A stretch of DNA of 5,645 nt from an uncultured Candidatus Saccharibacteria bacterium (lineage in GTDB: Bacteria > Patescibacteriota > Saccharimonadia > Saccharimonadales > Saccharimonadaceae): positions 1-5,645 of the forward strand of contig CALEKV010000180.1 in NCBI GenBank assembly GCA_937902525.1, written 5' to 3'. The position numbers and the translations under genes are program-made. Each line of letters opens with the position of its first letter. The first letter of the stretch is position 1. Below, one piece after another: positions 1-5,164 of this stretch. The notes beneath the pieces are model-generated. The model made no database searches. It worked only from the letters and a program-made list of their open reading frames with translations, and had not been told where the DNA came from.

Positions 1-2
1 CT

Positions 3-299
3 TACGCCGCCTCACTCAAGCGAGACAGGGTGTTCGCTAAAAGGGGAGGTTGACAGGATCTAACGGCTTTTGGCTACGAAGATGAGTTCCTGAGTGCTTA
101 CCAGAATTACTTAGGCGGAGGGATGCTAGGATGCGTTGGCAATAGCTGCACCGTCGAAGATTGGCGGATGGATGAAAAGCTTGTACGGTTCGCCGAGAGG
201 TTGGCAGAGTATTACCAAGAGCGTATGGAGGAGTTGGAGCATATCGACGAATACAACGAGATAACCTACGGGCGACCAGTGAGTTATCCGGGGTTGTAG
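3..299 (+). pseudogene. 3' part of an interrupted unknown gene
   Basis: The frame from position 3 to the TAG at 297-299 reads as protein on both sides of a TGA at 51-53. After the TGA it is open for 81 codons and gives an acidic, helical tail that includes RFAERLAEYYQERMEELE and ends in GRPVSYPGL. No ATG, GTG or TTG follows the TGA until ATG 123. That ATG directly abuts a GGAGGG, so the spacing is too short for a normal ribosome site. A strong GGGGAGG at 43-49 has no usable start in this frame behind it. The simplest reading is a gene entering from the left and broken by a nonsense change at 51-53. A one-base frameshift near 60 from frame 1, which ends at TAA 61-63, is also possible, as is a short gene starting at 123 (58 residues). 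The family is not recognised. It ends 30 bp before the convergent stop of the next gene. Confidence 0.45.
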
Positions 300-329
300 T
301 GTGCCGTCCTGGGCATGACGTGAAACTAC

Positions 330-1064
330 CTATAATCCACCGCTTTTACGGTCTAATTCATCCCATGCTTGACGAGTGGATTTTATCGGATTTCGCTTCG
401 TAACTGATTGCTTGGCAGCTTCTCGCTCCTTCACCTCCTGTGCTTGGCGAACAAATTGAGCTTCATCACACAAGCTTGTTGCGATTTTTGCAAGTTGTGC
501 CTCGTATGGGTCGAGTGCGCGGCGGACTGAATCACCATTAACCTCACCGTTTTTGTCCCGTATATCGAGATGCGTATACTCGGGCACGATGACATAGCCA
601 TTGGTGAGGTAGCGATTATCAGGAAGGTTGCCTATATCAGTACTAGTGATACCTCGAGTCATTGAGACAAGTCCTAATTGACCAATGCGCCGTCTTTTCC
701 CTTGTTCATAGTCAACGACTGTTGCTTGTCCCGTTTTTGTTTCGATGGCTAGCTGATATAACGGGTTTGAGCCAAATACGTTGACACTATTAAATCTCCC
801 TTCTTCCGCCTTCCAGTCTGATCGATTCCAGGAGAGGTCTAATAAATTCGCGATTGAATCAGGGGCTGCGCCATCAACCACTTCGTCGAGATAGTGGTAG
901 TAGTCGGTTACGAACATAGCTCTGCTATTGTAGTTGCTTGGTGGGTCGTGTAGTTCTACGACATCATGAAGTGCTCTTAGCATATCGTCATATGCGCCCC
1001 CGCCGCCTCGTGGATTTAATATATCTCCACCAACACCTTCAAGTATCGCTCTGCCTCTGACCAT
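330..1064 (-). CDS. Unrecognised 244-residue protein
   Basis: The product is a soluble-looking protein of 244 residues that I do not recognise. I place the start at the ATG at 1062-1064 (MVRGRAILEG) rather than the in-frame TTG at 1080-1082, because AAAAGGAG at 1071-1078 lies 6 nt upstream of this ATG. The N-terminal part has a glycine-rich stretch (NPRGGGGAYDDM). The middle is mixed, with a segment YQLAIETKTGQATVVDYEQG that looks like beta strands followed by a basic KRRR. The C-terminal third is a charged helix (AQEVKEREAAKQSVTKR) ending in WDELDRKSGGL. No signal peptide, membrane span or catalytic motif is evident. It is transcribed alone from a promoter at 1086-1114 and converges on the broken gene to its left. 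The ETKTG segment faintly recalls nuclease-like folds, but that is too weak to name a function. Confidence 0.8.
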   Translation of the reverse strand: MVRGRAILEGVGGDILNPRGGGGAYDDMLRALHDVVELHDPPSNYNSRAMFVTDYYHYLDEVVDGAAPDSIANLLDLSWNRSDWKAEEGRFNSVNVFGSNPLYQLAIETKTGQATVVDYEQGKRRRIGQLGLVSMTRGITSTDIGNLPDNRYLTNGYVIVPEYTHLDIRDKNGEVNGDSVRRALDPYEAQLAKIATSLCDEAQFVRQAQEVKEREAAKQSVTKRNPIKSTRQAWDELDRKSGGL

Positions 1065-1085
1065 AGTATTCTCCTTTTGCAAGTA

Positions 1086-1114
1086 ATAGTATCAGCGGTT
1101 CGCTATAACGGCAA
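1086..1114 (-). promoter_or_regulatory. Promoter of the 244-residue gene
   Basis: Read on the minus strand, TTGCCG (1109-1114) is followed after 17 bp by TACTAT (1086-1091), with the extended -10 dinucleotide TG one base upstream. Transcription would start near 1079, giving a leader of about 15 nt that contains the AAAGGAG ribosome site. The -35 box overlaps the inner end of the inverted repeat at 1113-1131. Confidence 0.6.
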
Positions 1115-1131
1115 GCATAAGGACTATGCTT
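1113..1131. repeat. Inverted repeat, possible operator
   Basis: AAGCATA (1113-1119) and TATGCTT (1125-1131) form a perfect 7-bp inverted repeat around AGGAC. Its inner end touches the -35 box of the minus-strand promoter at 1086-1114. That position suits a regulator site, though the arms are short enough to arise by chance. Confidence 0.4.
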
Positions 1132-1326
1132 ATTTGTATCGTGTTGCTAAAACATGTGGAGTTAAAATATGAGACTCTAAAATATGCCTAAACCGACCGA
1201 ACCATGCCACGATCCCTGCGGGACGAGGCATCATTCGGATCGCTCTAGCAGGGCTACATATGACACGCTCCATACTTCCACCTTCAGCTAAAGCTTCAGG
1301 CGAAAGAATGAATCATGCCCCCAAGA

Positions 1327-1342
1327 CGCTTCTAGCGAAGCG
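1327..1342. repeat. Short perfect hairpin
   Basis: CGCTTC (1327-1332) and GAAGCG (1337-1342) are perfect 6-bp arms around TAGC. No T-tract follows on either strand, so it is not a typical terminator. Confidence 0.4.
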
Positions 1343-1389
1343 ACAGAGGTTGATCGATTAATAATATTTGCCACCAAACACATCAGCCG

Positions 1390-1414
1390 GTACATATTCT
1401 TTCAGAAAATGTAC
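1390..1414. repeat. Inverted repeat with 11-bp arms
   Basis: GTACATATTCT (1390-1400) pairs with AGAAAATGTAC (1404-1414) over 10 of 11 positions with a 3-nt spacer TTC. The outer six bases, GTACAT and ATGTAC, are perfect. No T-tract adjoins it. It could be a protein-binding dyad or an RNA hairpin. Confidence 0.5.
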
Positions 1415-1465
1415 ACGCCTGCTGCACTTGGTAACAAATGAAGCGCAACCTTATTCCGGAATCAG

Positions 1466-1506
1466 GTGACCATTACATGCGCGCGTTGCTTGCATGTAAT
1501 CGTCAC
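1466..1506. repeat. Large inverted repeat downstream of the replication-relaxation gene
   Basis: GTGACCATTACATGC (1466-1480) is complementary to GCATGTAATCGTCAC (1492-1506) at 14 of 15 positions, with an 11-nt spacer. The inner 9 bp are perfect. It begins 28 nt past the stop of the minus-strand gene ending at 1534, so it could act in 3'-end formation. However, the minus strand continues CTGATTCC with no U-tract, so a factor-binding or replication/transfer site is equally possible. The palindrome ATTCCGGAAT lies 3 nt to its left. Confidence 0.6.
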
Positions 1507-1511
1507 TTACG

Positions 1512-1526
1512 CGCATGCATTATGCG
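1512..1526. repeat. Small dyad next to the large inverted repeat
   Basis: CGCAT (1512-1516) and ATGCG (1522-1526) are perfect 5-bp arms around GCATT. An imperfect extension with ACTT and AAGT lies outside them. It sits between the large inverted repeat and the stop codon at 1534. Confidence 0.3.
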
Positions 1527-1533
1527 AAAGTAC

Positions 1534-2325
1534 TTACTCTACCTCTTCCCATATTTGCCCGGTAATGCTATTTGTTCTCACACTATCTGCCGTAGCGACA
1601 CGAAGTGAAAAGGGTTGGGCGGAGGATATTTCTTGGAATAGCATCTTAACACGACGTTTAATATAGATAAGATCGGCCTTGGTTGGGCAGATAAACAACG
1701 CGATTGGTGTCGGTTCTTCACTCGTCCATTCGTTTGTGAGTAGGTCGATGTAATGACTAAGCCGTTTCCTTAGTTGGTAGCGTGGCAGTGTCGCTGCGAA
1801 ATCCTCAACAACGTAATGCGATACGGCTTTTCCTTCACGTTTTGTGAAAAAGAGGTGCGGTTTAAGCTCTCGCAAAAGCTCGAGATGGTCAAGCTGCTCA
1901 CTATCGGCCATGAAGTCGCTGGGTAGTAGCCACGCGTACTGACGTGTTTCGTCACTTTTAGCCCGTAGCGCCAGACAAGAATCAACTATAAGCAGACAAT
2001 GAGCAATAAAGGCATCGGTACCATCTTTGTCCTTATAACGTTTTCTGAGCTCGGTGCTGGAGTAGTCGCTGGTAGCGCGGAGAGAGCGGATACCGTTAAG
2101 TGATAGATAATAAATAGCTGGTTGGGTCTTGGCTATAAAGTCATTGGCATTATATTTCCAGTCAATGTATTGCTTGTCTCGTAAGTCTTTTAACCAGCTA
2201 ATTATTCGTCGTTTGTCTTTGTGGTTTAGGAGTGTTTGAAGTTGTGGTCTGGTAAGGTAGCGGTAGGTGTAGAGAAGTTTGAGGATTTCAGATTGTTTGG
2301 TAGTGAGTGTAGGTAGTGTTTGCAT
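1534..2325 (-). CDS. Replication-relaxation family winged-helix protein
   Basis: The 263-residue product resembles the Replic_Relax family (PF13814), DNA-binding proteins common on plasmids and integrative or conjugative elements. Their biochemical role is poorly defined. Residues about 8-80 look like a winged helix: TTKQSEILKLLYTYRYLTRP followed by QLQTLL, then a basic KDKRRIISWLKDLRDKQYI segment and a beta wing ending IYYLSLNGIRSL. The second half carries the family-like stretch VVEDFAATLPRYQLRKRLSHY (about 172-191, here split by a spacer after ATL in my reading) and a strand plus helix, IALFICPTKADLIYIKRRV (208-226). The frame is open upstream to a TTG at 2464-2466, but I choose ATG 2323-2325 because it is the nearest in-frame start to the conserved domain and the upstream residues look non-coding. 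The start has no Shine-Dalgarno. The stop is TAA. No relaxase or FtsK-like partner lies in the window. Confidence 0.7.
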   Translation of the reverse strand: MQTLPTLTTKQSEILKLLYTYRYLTRPQLQTLLNHKDKRRIISWLKDLRDKQYIDWKYNANDFIAKTQPAIYYLSLNGIRSLRATSDYSSTELRKRYKDKDGTDAFIAHCLLIVDSCLALRAKSDETRQYAWLLPSDFMADSEQLDHLELLRELKPHLFFTKREGKAVSHYVVEDFAATLPRYQLRKRLSHYIDLLTNEWTSEEPTPIALFICPTKADLIYIKRRVKMLFQEISSAQPFSLRVATADSVRTNSITGQIWEEVE

Positions 2326-2416
2326 AGTAGAAGTTGTCTTATTGAGTAGTAGTAGAATATATTGCCAACCCCACCTACTCCGATATGTTTCTAAGGTAAG
2401 AGGGATGGATATTACT

Positions 2417-2425
2417 AGTATACCA
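2417..2425 (-). promoter_or_regulatory. Extended -10 promoter for the replication-relaxation gene
   Basis: The minus strand reads TGGTATACT, an extended -10 (TATACT at 2417-2422). The -35 region is poor and falls in the T-tract of the preceding terminator. Transcription would begin near 2410, giving a leader of about 85 nt. The position just behind a terminator supports a separate transcription unit. Confidence 0.4.
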
Positions 2426-2431
2426 CTGTTA

Positions 2432-2453
2432 ATACATAACAAAATTGTCACCG
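2432..2453 (+). repeat. Imperfect direct repeat, copy A
   Basis: ATACATAAC (2432-2440) followed by AAAATTGTCACCG (2441-2453) resembles ATAAATAAC (3052-3060) plus AAAATTGTTACGG (3064-3076). Nineteen of 22 aligned positions match and copy B has a 3-nt insert. The two copies bracket the 88-residue/XRE gene pair in the same orientation. Copy A overlaps the terminator stem and its T-tract. Confidence 0.35.
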
Positions 2454-2466
2454 CCCTTGGTGACAA
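2441..2466 (-). terminator. Rho-independent terminator of the 88-residue gene
   Basis: TTGTCACC (2445-2452) and GGTGACAA (2459-2466) form a perfect 8-bp stem with a 6-nt loop. On the minus strand the stem is followed by TTTTGTT, giving a usable U-tract. It starts 20 nt after the TAG of the 88-residue gene (2487-2489). The plus strand has A residues after the stem, so it works in the minus direction only. Confidence 0.7.
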
Positions 2467-2486
2467 AAACCAAATGAATAATACAG

Positions 2487-2753
2487 CTATTCTTTGCTGA
2501 TATCACGAGCCATTTTCATGACTTCTTCGGCAAAAAGCGCGTAATCTTCGTCAGGTGCTTCCGGATCGTTTTCGGTAATCGCATGAGCTTTGGCATAGAG
2601 CTGAAGCAGCTCAACGGCCAGCTTTGGCTGGTACTTGGCGATGAACGAGATGTTGAATGCTAGTGCATCAACCTTTGAATTATATGCCTGACTGGCGGTA
2701 GCTGTGGGGCGATCGCTCCGAACTTGTAGTTTGATAGATGGCAAATCTGACAT
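2487..2753 (-). CDS. Unknown 88-residue protein divergent from the XRE repressor
   Basis: The 88-residue product is not recognised. The first 25 residues (MSDLPSIKLQVRSDRPTATA) look extended and polar. Residues about 27-60 form a probable helix pair (VDALAFNISFIAKY, LAVELLQLYAKAHAI). The C-terminus is another amphipathic acidic helix (DYALFAEEVMKMARDISKE). No membrane span or catalytic motif is seen. The start is ATG 2751-2753. It has no Shine-Dalgarno, because TATAAT (2761-2766) lies only 7 nt upstream, implying a leaderless mRNA. The gene is back to back with the XRE gene across 67 bp and ends at its own terminator. By position it might be an antirepressor, an antitoxin-like partner or a regulator of the switch. 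This is context only, with no homology behind it. Confidence 0.7.
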   Translation of the reverse strand: MSDLPSIKLQVRSDRPTATASQAYNSKVDALAFNISFIAKYQPKLAVELLQLYAKAHAITENDPEAPDEDYALFAEEVMKMARDISKE

Positions 2754-2760
2754 GTGTCAC

Positions 2761-2789
2761 ATTATACCTCTGTTAGTGCAAAAAGACAC
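2761..2789 (-). promoter_or_regulatory. Leaderless promoter of the 88-residue gene
   Basis: A perfect TATAAT (2761-2766, minus) lies 7 nt before ATG 2753, so the transcript should begin at or next to the start codon. The -35 zone at 17-bp spacing (2784-2789, GTGTCT) is weak and coincides with the -35 zone of the divergent promoter. GTGTC (2754-2758) and GACAC (2785-2789) are complementary and might mark a regulator site. Confidence 0.6.
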
Positions 2790-2812
2790 CATGTTTCTTA
2801 GCATGTTACAAT
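2784..2812 (+). promoter_or_regulatory. Leaderless extended -10 promoter of the XRE gene
   Basis: TACAAT (2807-2812) is preceded by the extended dinucleotide TG (2804-2805) and ends 8 nt before ATG 2821. The mRNA would start at about 2819-2821, with no room for a ribosome site. The -35 zone at 2783-2789 (AAGACA at 18 bp spacing) is shared with the divergent promoter, so the polymerases probably compete. Confidence 0.6.
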
Positions 2813-2820
2813 AGGCGTAT

Positions 2821-3039
2821 ATGGCAGATGATAAAACACTACTGGTACGCTATGGCAAGCGACTACGGAAAGCCCGCCTCGAAAAAGGGCTGACACAGCT
2901 CGAGCTAGCCGATAAAGCGGGAGTGAGCGTTAATCATTATGCGTTGATAGAACGTGGCGTAAAAAACCCTTCTGTTACGACTTTCACGAACATCATTGAA
3001 GTGCTCGGCCTAAAGCCAAACGATATCCTCCAAAAATAG
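2821..3039 (+). CDS. XRE/Cro-CI family DNA-binding repressor
   Basis: The 72-residue protein is almost entirely one helix-turn-helix domain of the HTH_3/XRE type (PF01381). Helix 1 is YGKRLRKARLEKG (11-23), the positioning helix is TQLELADKAG (25-34) and the recognition helix spans VSVNHYALIERG (35-46). The family hallmark ERGxxNPS (44-51) follows, then helices TFTNIIEVLGL and a closing NDILQK. No dimerisation or sensor domain is present, so it resembles compact repressors of phage and mobile-element switches. The start ATG is 8 nt from an extended -10, implying leaderless translation. It lies immediately upstream of the palindromic recombinase operator at 3089-3130, its most likely target. 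It may also act on its own divergent promoter region. No clear terminator follows it. Confidence 0.92.
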   Translation: MADDKTLLVRYGKRLRKARLEKGLTQLELADKAGVSVNHYALIERGVKNPSVTTFTNIIEVLGLKPNDILQK

Positions 3040-3051
3040 CTGGCTAGACGC

Positions 3052-3076
3052 ATAAATAACAGCAAAATTGTTACGG
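3052..3076 (+). repeat. Imperfect direct repeat, copy B
   Basis: This copy matches copy A (2432-2453) over ATAAATAAC and AAAATTGTTACGG, with AGC inserted between the blocks. Unlike copy A it forms no terminator hairpin. It lies between the XRE stop and the recombinase promoter. Confidence 0.35.
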
Positions 3077-3083
3077 TTATCTC

Positions 3084-3113
3084 TTGACTCTATTCCTATA
3101 GGTATAGTATACT
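3084..3113 (+). promoter_or_regulatory. Promoter of the recombinase operon
   Basis: TTGACT (3084-3089) and TATACT (3108-3113) are separated by 18 bp, both close to the housekeeping consensus. Transcription would begin near 3120, giving a leader of about 30 nt before ATG 3150. That leader contains the GAGGG ribosome site at 3140-3144. The -10 box sits on the centre of the 42-bp palindrome, so any protein bound there would block polymerase. Confidence 0.75.
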
Positions 3114-3130
3114 ATACCTATAGGAATAGA
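3089..3130. promoter_or_regulatory. Perfect 42-bp palindromic operator
   Basis: All 21 bp of each arm match, with the dyad axis between 3109 and 3110. Inside it are two copies of the self-complementary CCTATAGG (3095-3102 and 3117-3124) whose centres are 22 bp apart, about two helical turns. Between them lies GTATAGTATACTATAC, also palindromic. Outside it, GTTATCT (3076-3082) and AGATAAC (3128-3134) add a further offset inverted repeat. The layout suits cooperative binding of two repressor dimers on one face of the DNA over the recombinase promoter. The adjacent XRE protein is the natural candidate (inference). A recombinase-binding site is a second possibility. Confidence 0.75.
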
Positions 3131-3149
3131 TAACAGATTGAGGGTAATC

Positions 3150-3344
3150 ATGTTAATCACCAGCCAAATGCCAGTTGTCGTCGAACAAAAGCAATCCGCT
3201 GACAAATTTGAAGTGCTGAGAGCGATTATCATAAGACAAGAATCGCGCGAAGTCGGCCATGACGAAGCGCGAGAGATTGGTGAATCCCTCCTGGATTTTT
3301 ATCACCTACTGGCGGAAGAGGAATCGGATGGCGCAGACGACTAA
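3150..3344 (+). CDS. Small protein encoded upstream of and overlapping the recombinase
   Basis: The 64-residue product starts at ATG 3150-3152, with GAGGG (3140-3144) 5 nt upstream. The in-frame TTG at 3138 has no ribosome site. After a short N-terminus (MLITSQMPVVVEQKQSADKF) it is mostly helical: FEVLRAIIIRQESREVGHDE, then AREIGESLLDFYHLLAEEE. The pattern of a basic helix, a D/E-E-A turn and an E-I/L-G-x-x-L-L-x-x-Y-x-L-L helix recalls small proteins I remember next to recombinases and conjugation genes in Gram-positive and Patescibacteria mobile elements. That is a recollection and was not searched. The gene overlaps the recombinase start by 17 bp, so translation is probably coupled. It may be an accessory or directionality factor, or a bystander. 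Confidence 0.75.
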   Translation: MLITSQMPVVVEQKQSADKFEVLRAIIIRQESREVGHDEAREIGESLLDFYHLLAEEESDGADD

Positions 3345-4812
3345 GGCGGTTATACTTGCCCGCGTTTCAAGCAGAGCGCAAGAGGATGAGGGTTATTCGC
3401 TTGACTCGCAGGTGAAGTTGCTGCAAAGCTATTGTGTAAACAAAGGCTTTAGCATTGAGCGTACGTTCAAGATTGCCGAATCTGCCTCTAAATCAACTCA
3501 GCGCCGGACGTTTAAAGATGCTATGGCATTCATCGAGGAGCACAACATCAAACACCTCATCATAGAAAAGGTTGATCGTCATGTCCGCAACTTACAAGAC
3601 GCGGTTGGCACACACGACTGGCTGACGGCAGACGAGGACAGGCACGTCCACTTCGTAAAAGATTCGCTGATTATGCACAAGAATTCCAGGTCGCAAGAAT
3701 GGCTCAACTGGGGCATCCGTGTCGTGATGGCAAAGAATTATATCGATAACCTCCGCGAAGAGGCTATGAAGGGTTGGGCGGAAAAGCTGGCTCAGGGTTG
3801 GCTTCCAGCCGTCCCACCTCCTGGTTATATGACAATAACGCAAGACGGAAAACACATTCATGTCCCCAACCCAAAGACGGCTGAGGCTGTACGCAAAGCC
3901 TTCAAATTTTACTTGAACCACGGCGAGTCAATCGTGTCTACGTCAAACTACCTTGCGTCACTGGGTGTTGTTACGCGTCAAGGCAAGCCCCTAGCTAAGA
4001 GTCAGTTGCATCGGACATTTTCCAATCCGTTTTACATCGGCATCAATCGCTTTGATGGGAAAGATTATCCCGGAGCACAAGAAACGTTCATCAGCAAACA
4101 GTTGTTCGACCGAGTCCAAGAGAAGCTGCACGGCGGGCGGTCGCAGGTATACCGCAAGCATTTATCTCCGCTACAAGGCGTCATCCGCTGCGAAGATTGC
4201 AACTCGGTCGTCACTTGGCAGCTGCAAAAAGGCCGCTATTATGGCGTGTGTCGCCGCCTCACAGCTACGTGCAAGCAAAACAAGATGTTACGAGAAGACA
4301 GAGTCGAGGAGCTTATCGTGAAAGAATTAAAGCGCCTCGTCAGTCCATCCGCTGAAATTATCGACTGGGTGGCAAATGCGATGCGCGAACAGTATGCTGA
4401 CCGAATCGAACAGCGTGAACGCCATATAAGTACACTCTATGGCCAGATTAAGCGGATCACTGTGATGGATGAGACGCTGTATGACGACAGGTTATCTGGT
4501 GAAATCAGCAAGGAGCGCTACCGAGAAAAGCACCAACTTTTCATGGAGCAAAAAGCCGAGCTCGAGAGCCAACTGGCGAGCATAGATGAGTCACTTGGCA
4601 CGCGCCTTGAACAGCGTCTAGTCGTGCTTGAATTGTCTCAAAAAGCAGCCGAATTGTACGCTCAAAAGACGCCAGCTCAAAAACGCCTGATAATTTCCAA
4701 ACTTTTCGAAAAACTAACCCTGAAAGGAGGTGTTATATCTGTTAAATATTCTAAGTTCGCGGGAGTAATCGCGCAAAACGTGCAACAAACTACTAAACTT
4801 TTGGAGGGATAA
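3328..4812 (+). CDS. Large serine recombinase (site-specific integrase/resolvase)
   Basis: The 494-residue protein has the complete layout of the large serine recombinase family, which cuts and rejoins DNA at specific sites through a serine-DNA linkage. The resolvase catalytic domain spans about 7-150: ILARVSSRAQ with the nucleophile at S14 and R12 nearby, GYSLDSQ (22-28) and the DRHVRN motif (D83, R84, R87). The Recombinase domain follows, with AQGWLPAVPPPGY (155-167) and the FSNPFYIGIN motif (231-240). A zinc ribbon has C288, C291, C308 and C315. A coiled coil covers about 355-425. The length is typical of the family. I choose ATG 3328-3330 because it begins just before the catalytic domain and has AGAGG (3317-3321) 6 nt upstream; the longer frame from 3259 overlaps the preceding gene. 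No key residue appears missing. It is the middle gene of a three-gene operon. Confidence 0.95.
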   Translation: MAQTTKAVILARVSSRAQEDEGYSLDSQVKLLQSYCVNKGFSIERTFKIAESASKSTQRRTFKDAMAFIEEHNIKHLIIEKVDRHVRNLQDAVGTHDWLTADEDRHVHFVKDSLIMHKNSRSQEWLNWGIRVVMAKNYIDNLREEAMKGWAEKLAQGWLPAVPPPGYMTITQDGKHIHVPNPKTAEAVRKAFKFYLNHGESIVSTSNYLASLGVVTRQGKPLAKSQLHRTFSNPFYIGINRFDGKDYPGAQETFISKQLFDRVQEKLHGGRSQVYRKHLSPLQGVIRCEDCNSVVTWQLQKGRYYGVCRRLTATCKQNKMLREDRVEELIVKELKRLVSPSAEIIDWVANAMREQYADRIEQRERHISTLYGQIKRITVMDETLYDDRLSGEISKERYREKHQLFMEQKAELESQLASIDESLGTRLEQRLVVLELSQKAAELYAQKTPAQKRLIISKLFEKLTLKGGVISVKYSKFAGVIAQNVQQTTKLLEG

Positions 4813-4815
4813 AAA

Positions 4816-5070
4816 ATGGCATTCCAAACTTTTGAAAATGATGAAAATAACAGGGGCCAAATAAAAAGAAAGAACCTCAAAAATGAGATTCGTTCTACTT
4901 GGCTGGAGCTCGGGTATGGGAATATAACTTTTACAGATGAGCTGGACTTTGATGTTGCGGAGCTAGATATCGTGTACGAGGATAGCGATGAGGGGGGTGT
5001 CGATATTATAGCCGAAAAAGACGGGGTGCACTTGGGTGCGCAAGCTAGGCGCTACTCCTTGGTTTCTTAG
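4816..5070 (+). CDS. Unknown acidic 84-residue protein in the recombinase operon
   Basis: The 84-residue product is not recognised. The start ATG 4816-4818 is 3 nt past the recombinase stop. GGAGGG (4803-4808), inside the last recombinase codons, is 7 nt upstream, so co-translation is expected. The N-terminal 30 residues are polar and basic (NNRGQIKRKNLKNEIRSTW). The middle is strongly acidic and strand-like (DELDFDVAELDIVYEDSDEG), and the end is GVHLGAQARRYSLVS. No membrane span or known motif is visible. A terminator follows 29 nt after the stop. Because attachment sites often lie next to the integrase gene, the C-terminus could have been changed by an integration junction, but nothing in the window proves this. 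Alternatives are a directionality factor or an inhibitor of the recombinase. Confidence 0.7.
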   Translation: MAFQTFENDENNRGQIKRKNLKNEIRSTWLELGYGNITFTDELDFDVAELDIVYEDSDEGGVDIIAEKDGVHLGAQARRYSLVS

Positions 5071-5099
5071 TTAACTTATAGTTGTTATTTAACCAGATC

Positions 5100-5122
5100 G
5101 AACATGCGAGTGTTCTGTTTTT
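5100..5122 (+). terminator. Rho-independent terminator of the recombinase operon
   Basis: GAACAT (5100-5105) pairs with GTGTTC (5110-5115), five Watson-Crick pairs plus one U-G, closed by a GCGA tetraloop of the stable GNRA type. TGTTTTT (5116-5122) follows as the U-tract. It lies 29 nt after the stop of the 84-residue gene. Confidence 0.65.
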
Positions 5123-5164
5123 GTGACTGGTAGTGATAAGGTTGAAGTGAGAGAGATACACACA

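Larger units (their letters stand above)
1132..1533. other. Gene-free, hairpin-rich stretch
   Basis: No convincing gene was found here on either strand. The longest small frames with an ATG are about 33 codons: plus 1260-1361, with only AGGG at 1250-1253 as a possible ribosome site, and minus 1130-1231, with none. Both are probably noise. What stands out are four inverted repeats listed separately (1327-1342, 1390-1414, 1466-1506, 1512-1526) and a 10-bp palindrome ATTCCGGAAT at 1453-1462. The stretch lies downstream of the replication-relaxation gene and upstream of the 244-residue gene. It could be an untranslated structured region, a decayed gene or a replication or transfer site. Confidence 0.5.

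Noticed and set aside
1466..1666. Plus-strand 66-codon frame starting with GTG
   Set aside because: It begins inside an inverted repeat and runs antisense over the replication-relaxation gene. It has no ribosome site, and its cysteine-rich, low-sense product looks non-coding.
3089..3130. The 42-bp palindrome as the recombinase crossover site (attP)
   Set aside because: attP sites of large serine integrases are only partly symmetric and need a non-palindromic central dinucleotide for direction. This site is fully symmetric and overlaps a promoter, so the operator reading is preferred, though binding was not excluded.
3592..4321. Antisense and alternative-frame ORFs inside the recombinase (3592-3921 minus, 4052-4321 plus)
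   Set aside because: Both lie within the recombinase reading frame, which carries complete catalytic, recombinase and zinc-ribbon motifs. Neither has its own ribosome site or a sensible protein.
4723..4731. Perfect AAAGGAGGT inside the recombinase, possible internal start
   Set aside because: It encodes the lysine-glycine-glycine of the recombinase and has no ATG, GTG or TTG at a proper distance in an open frame.
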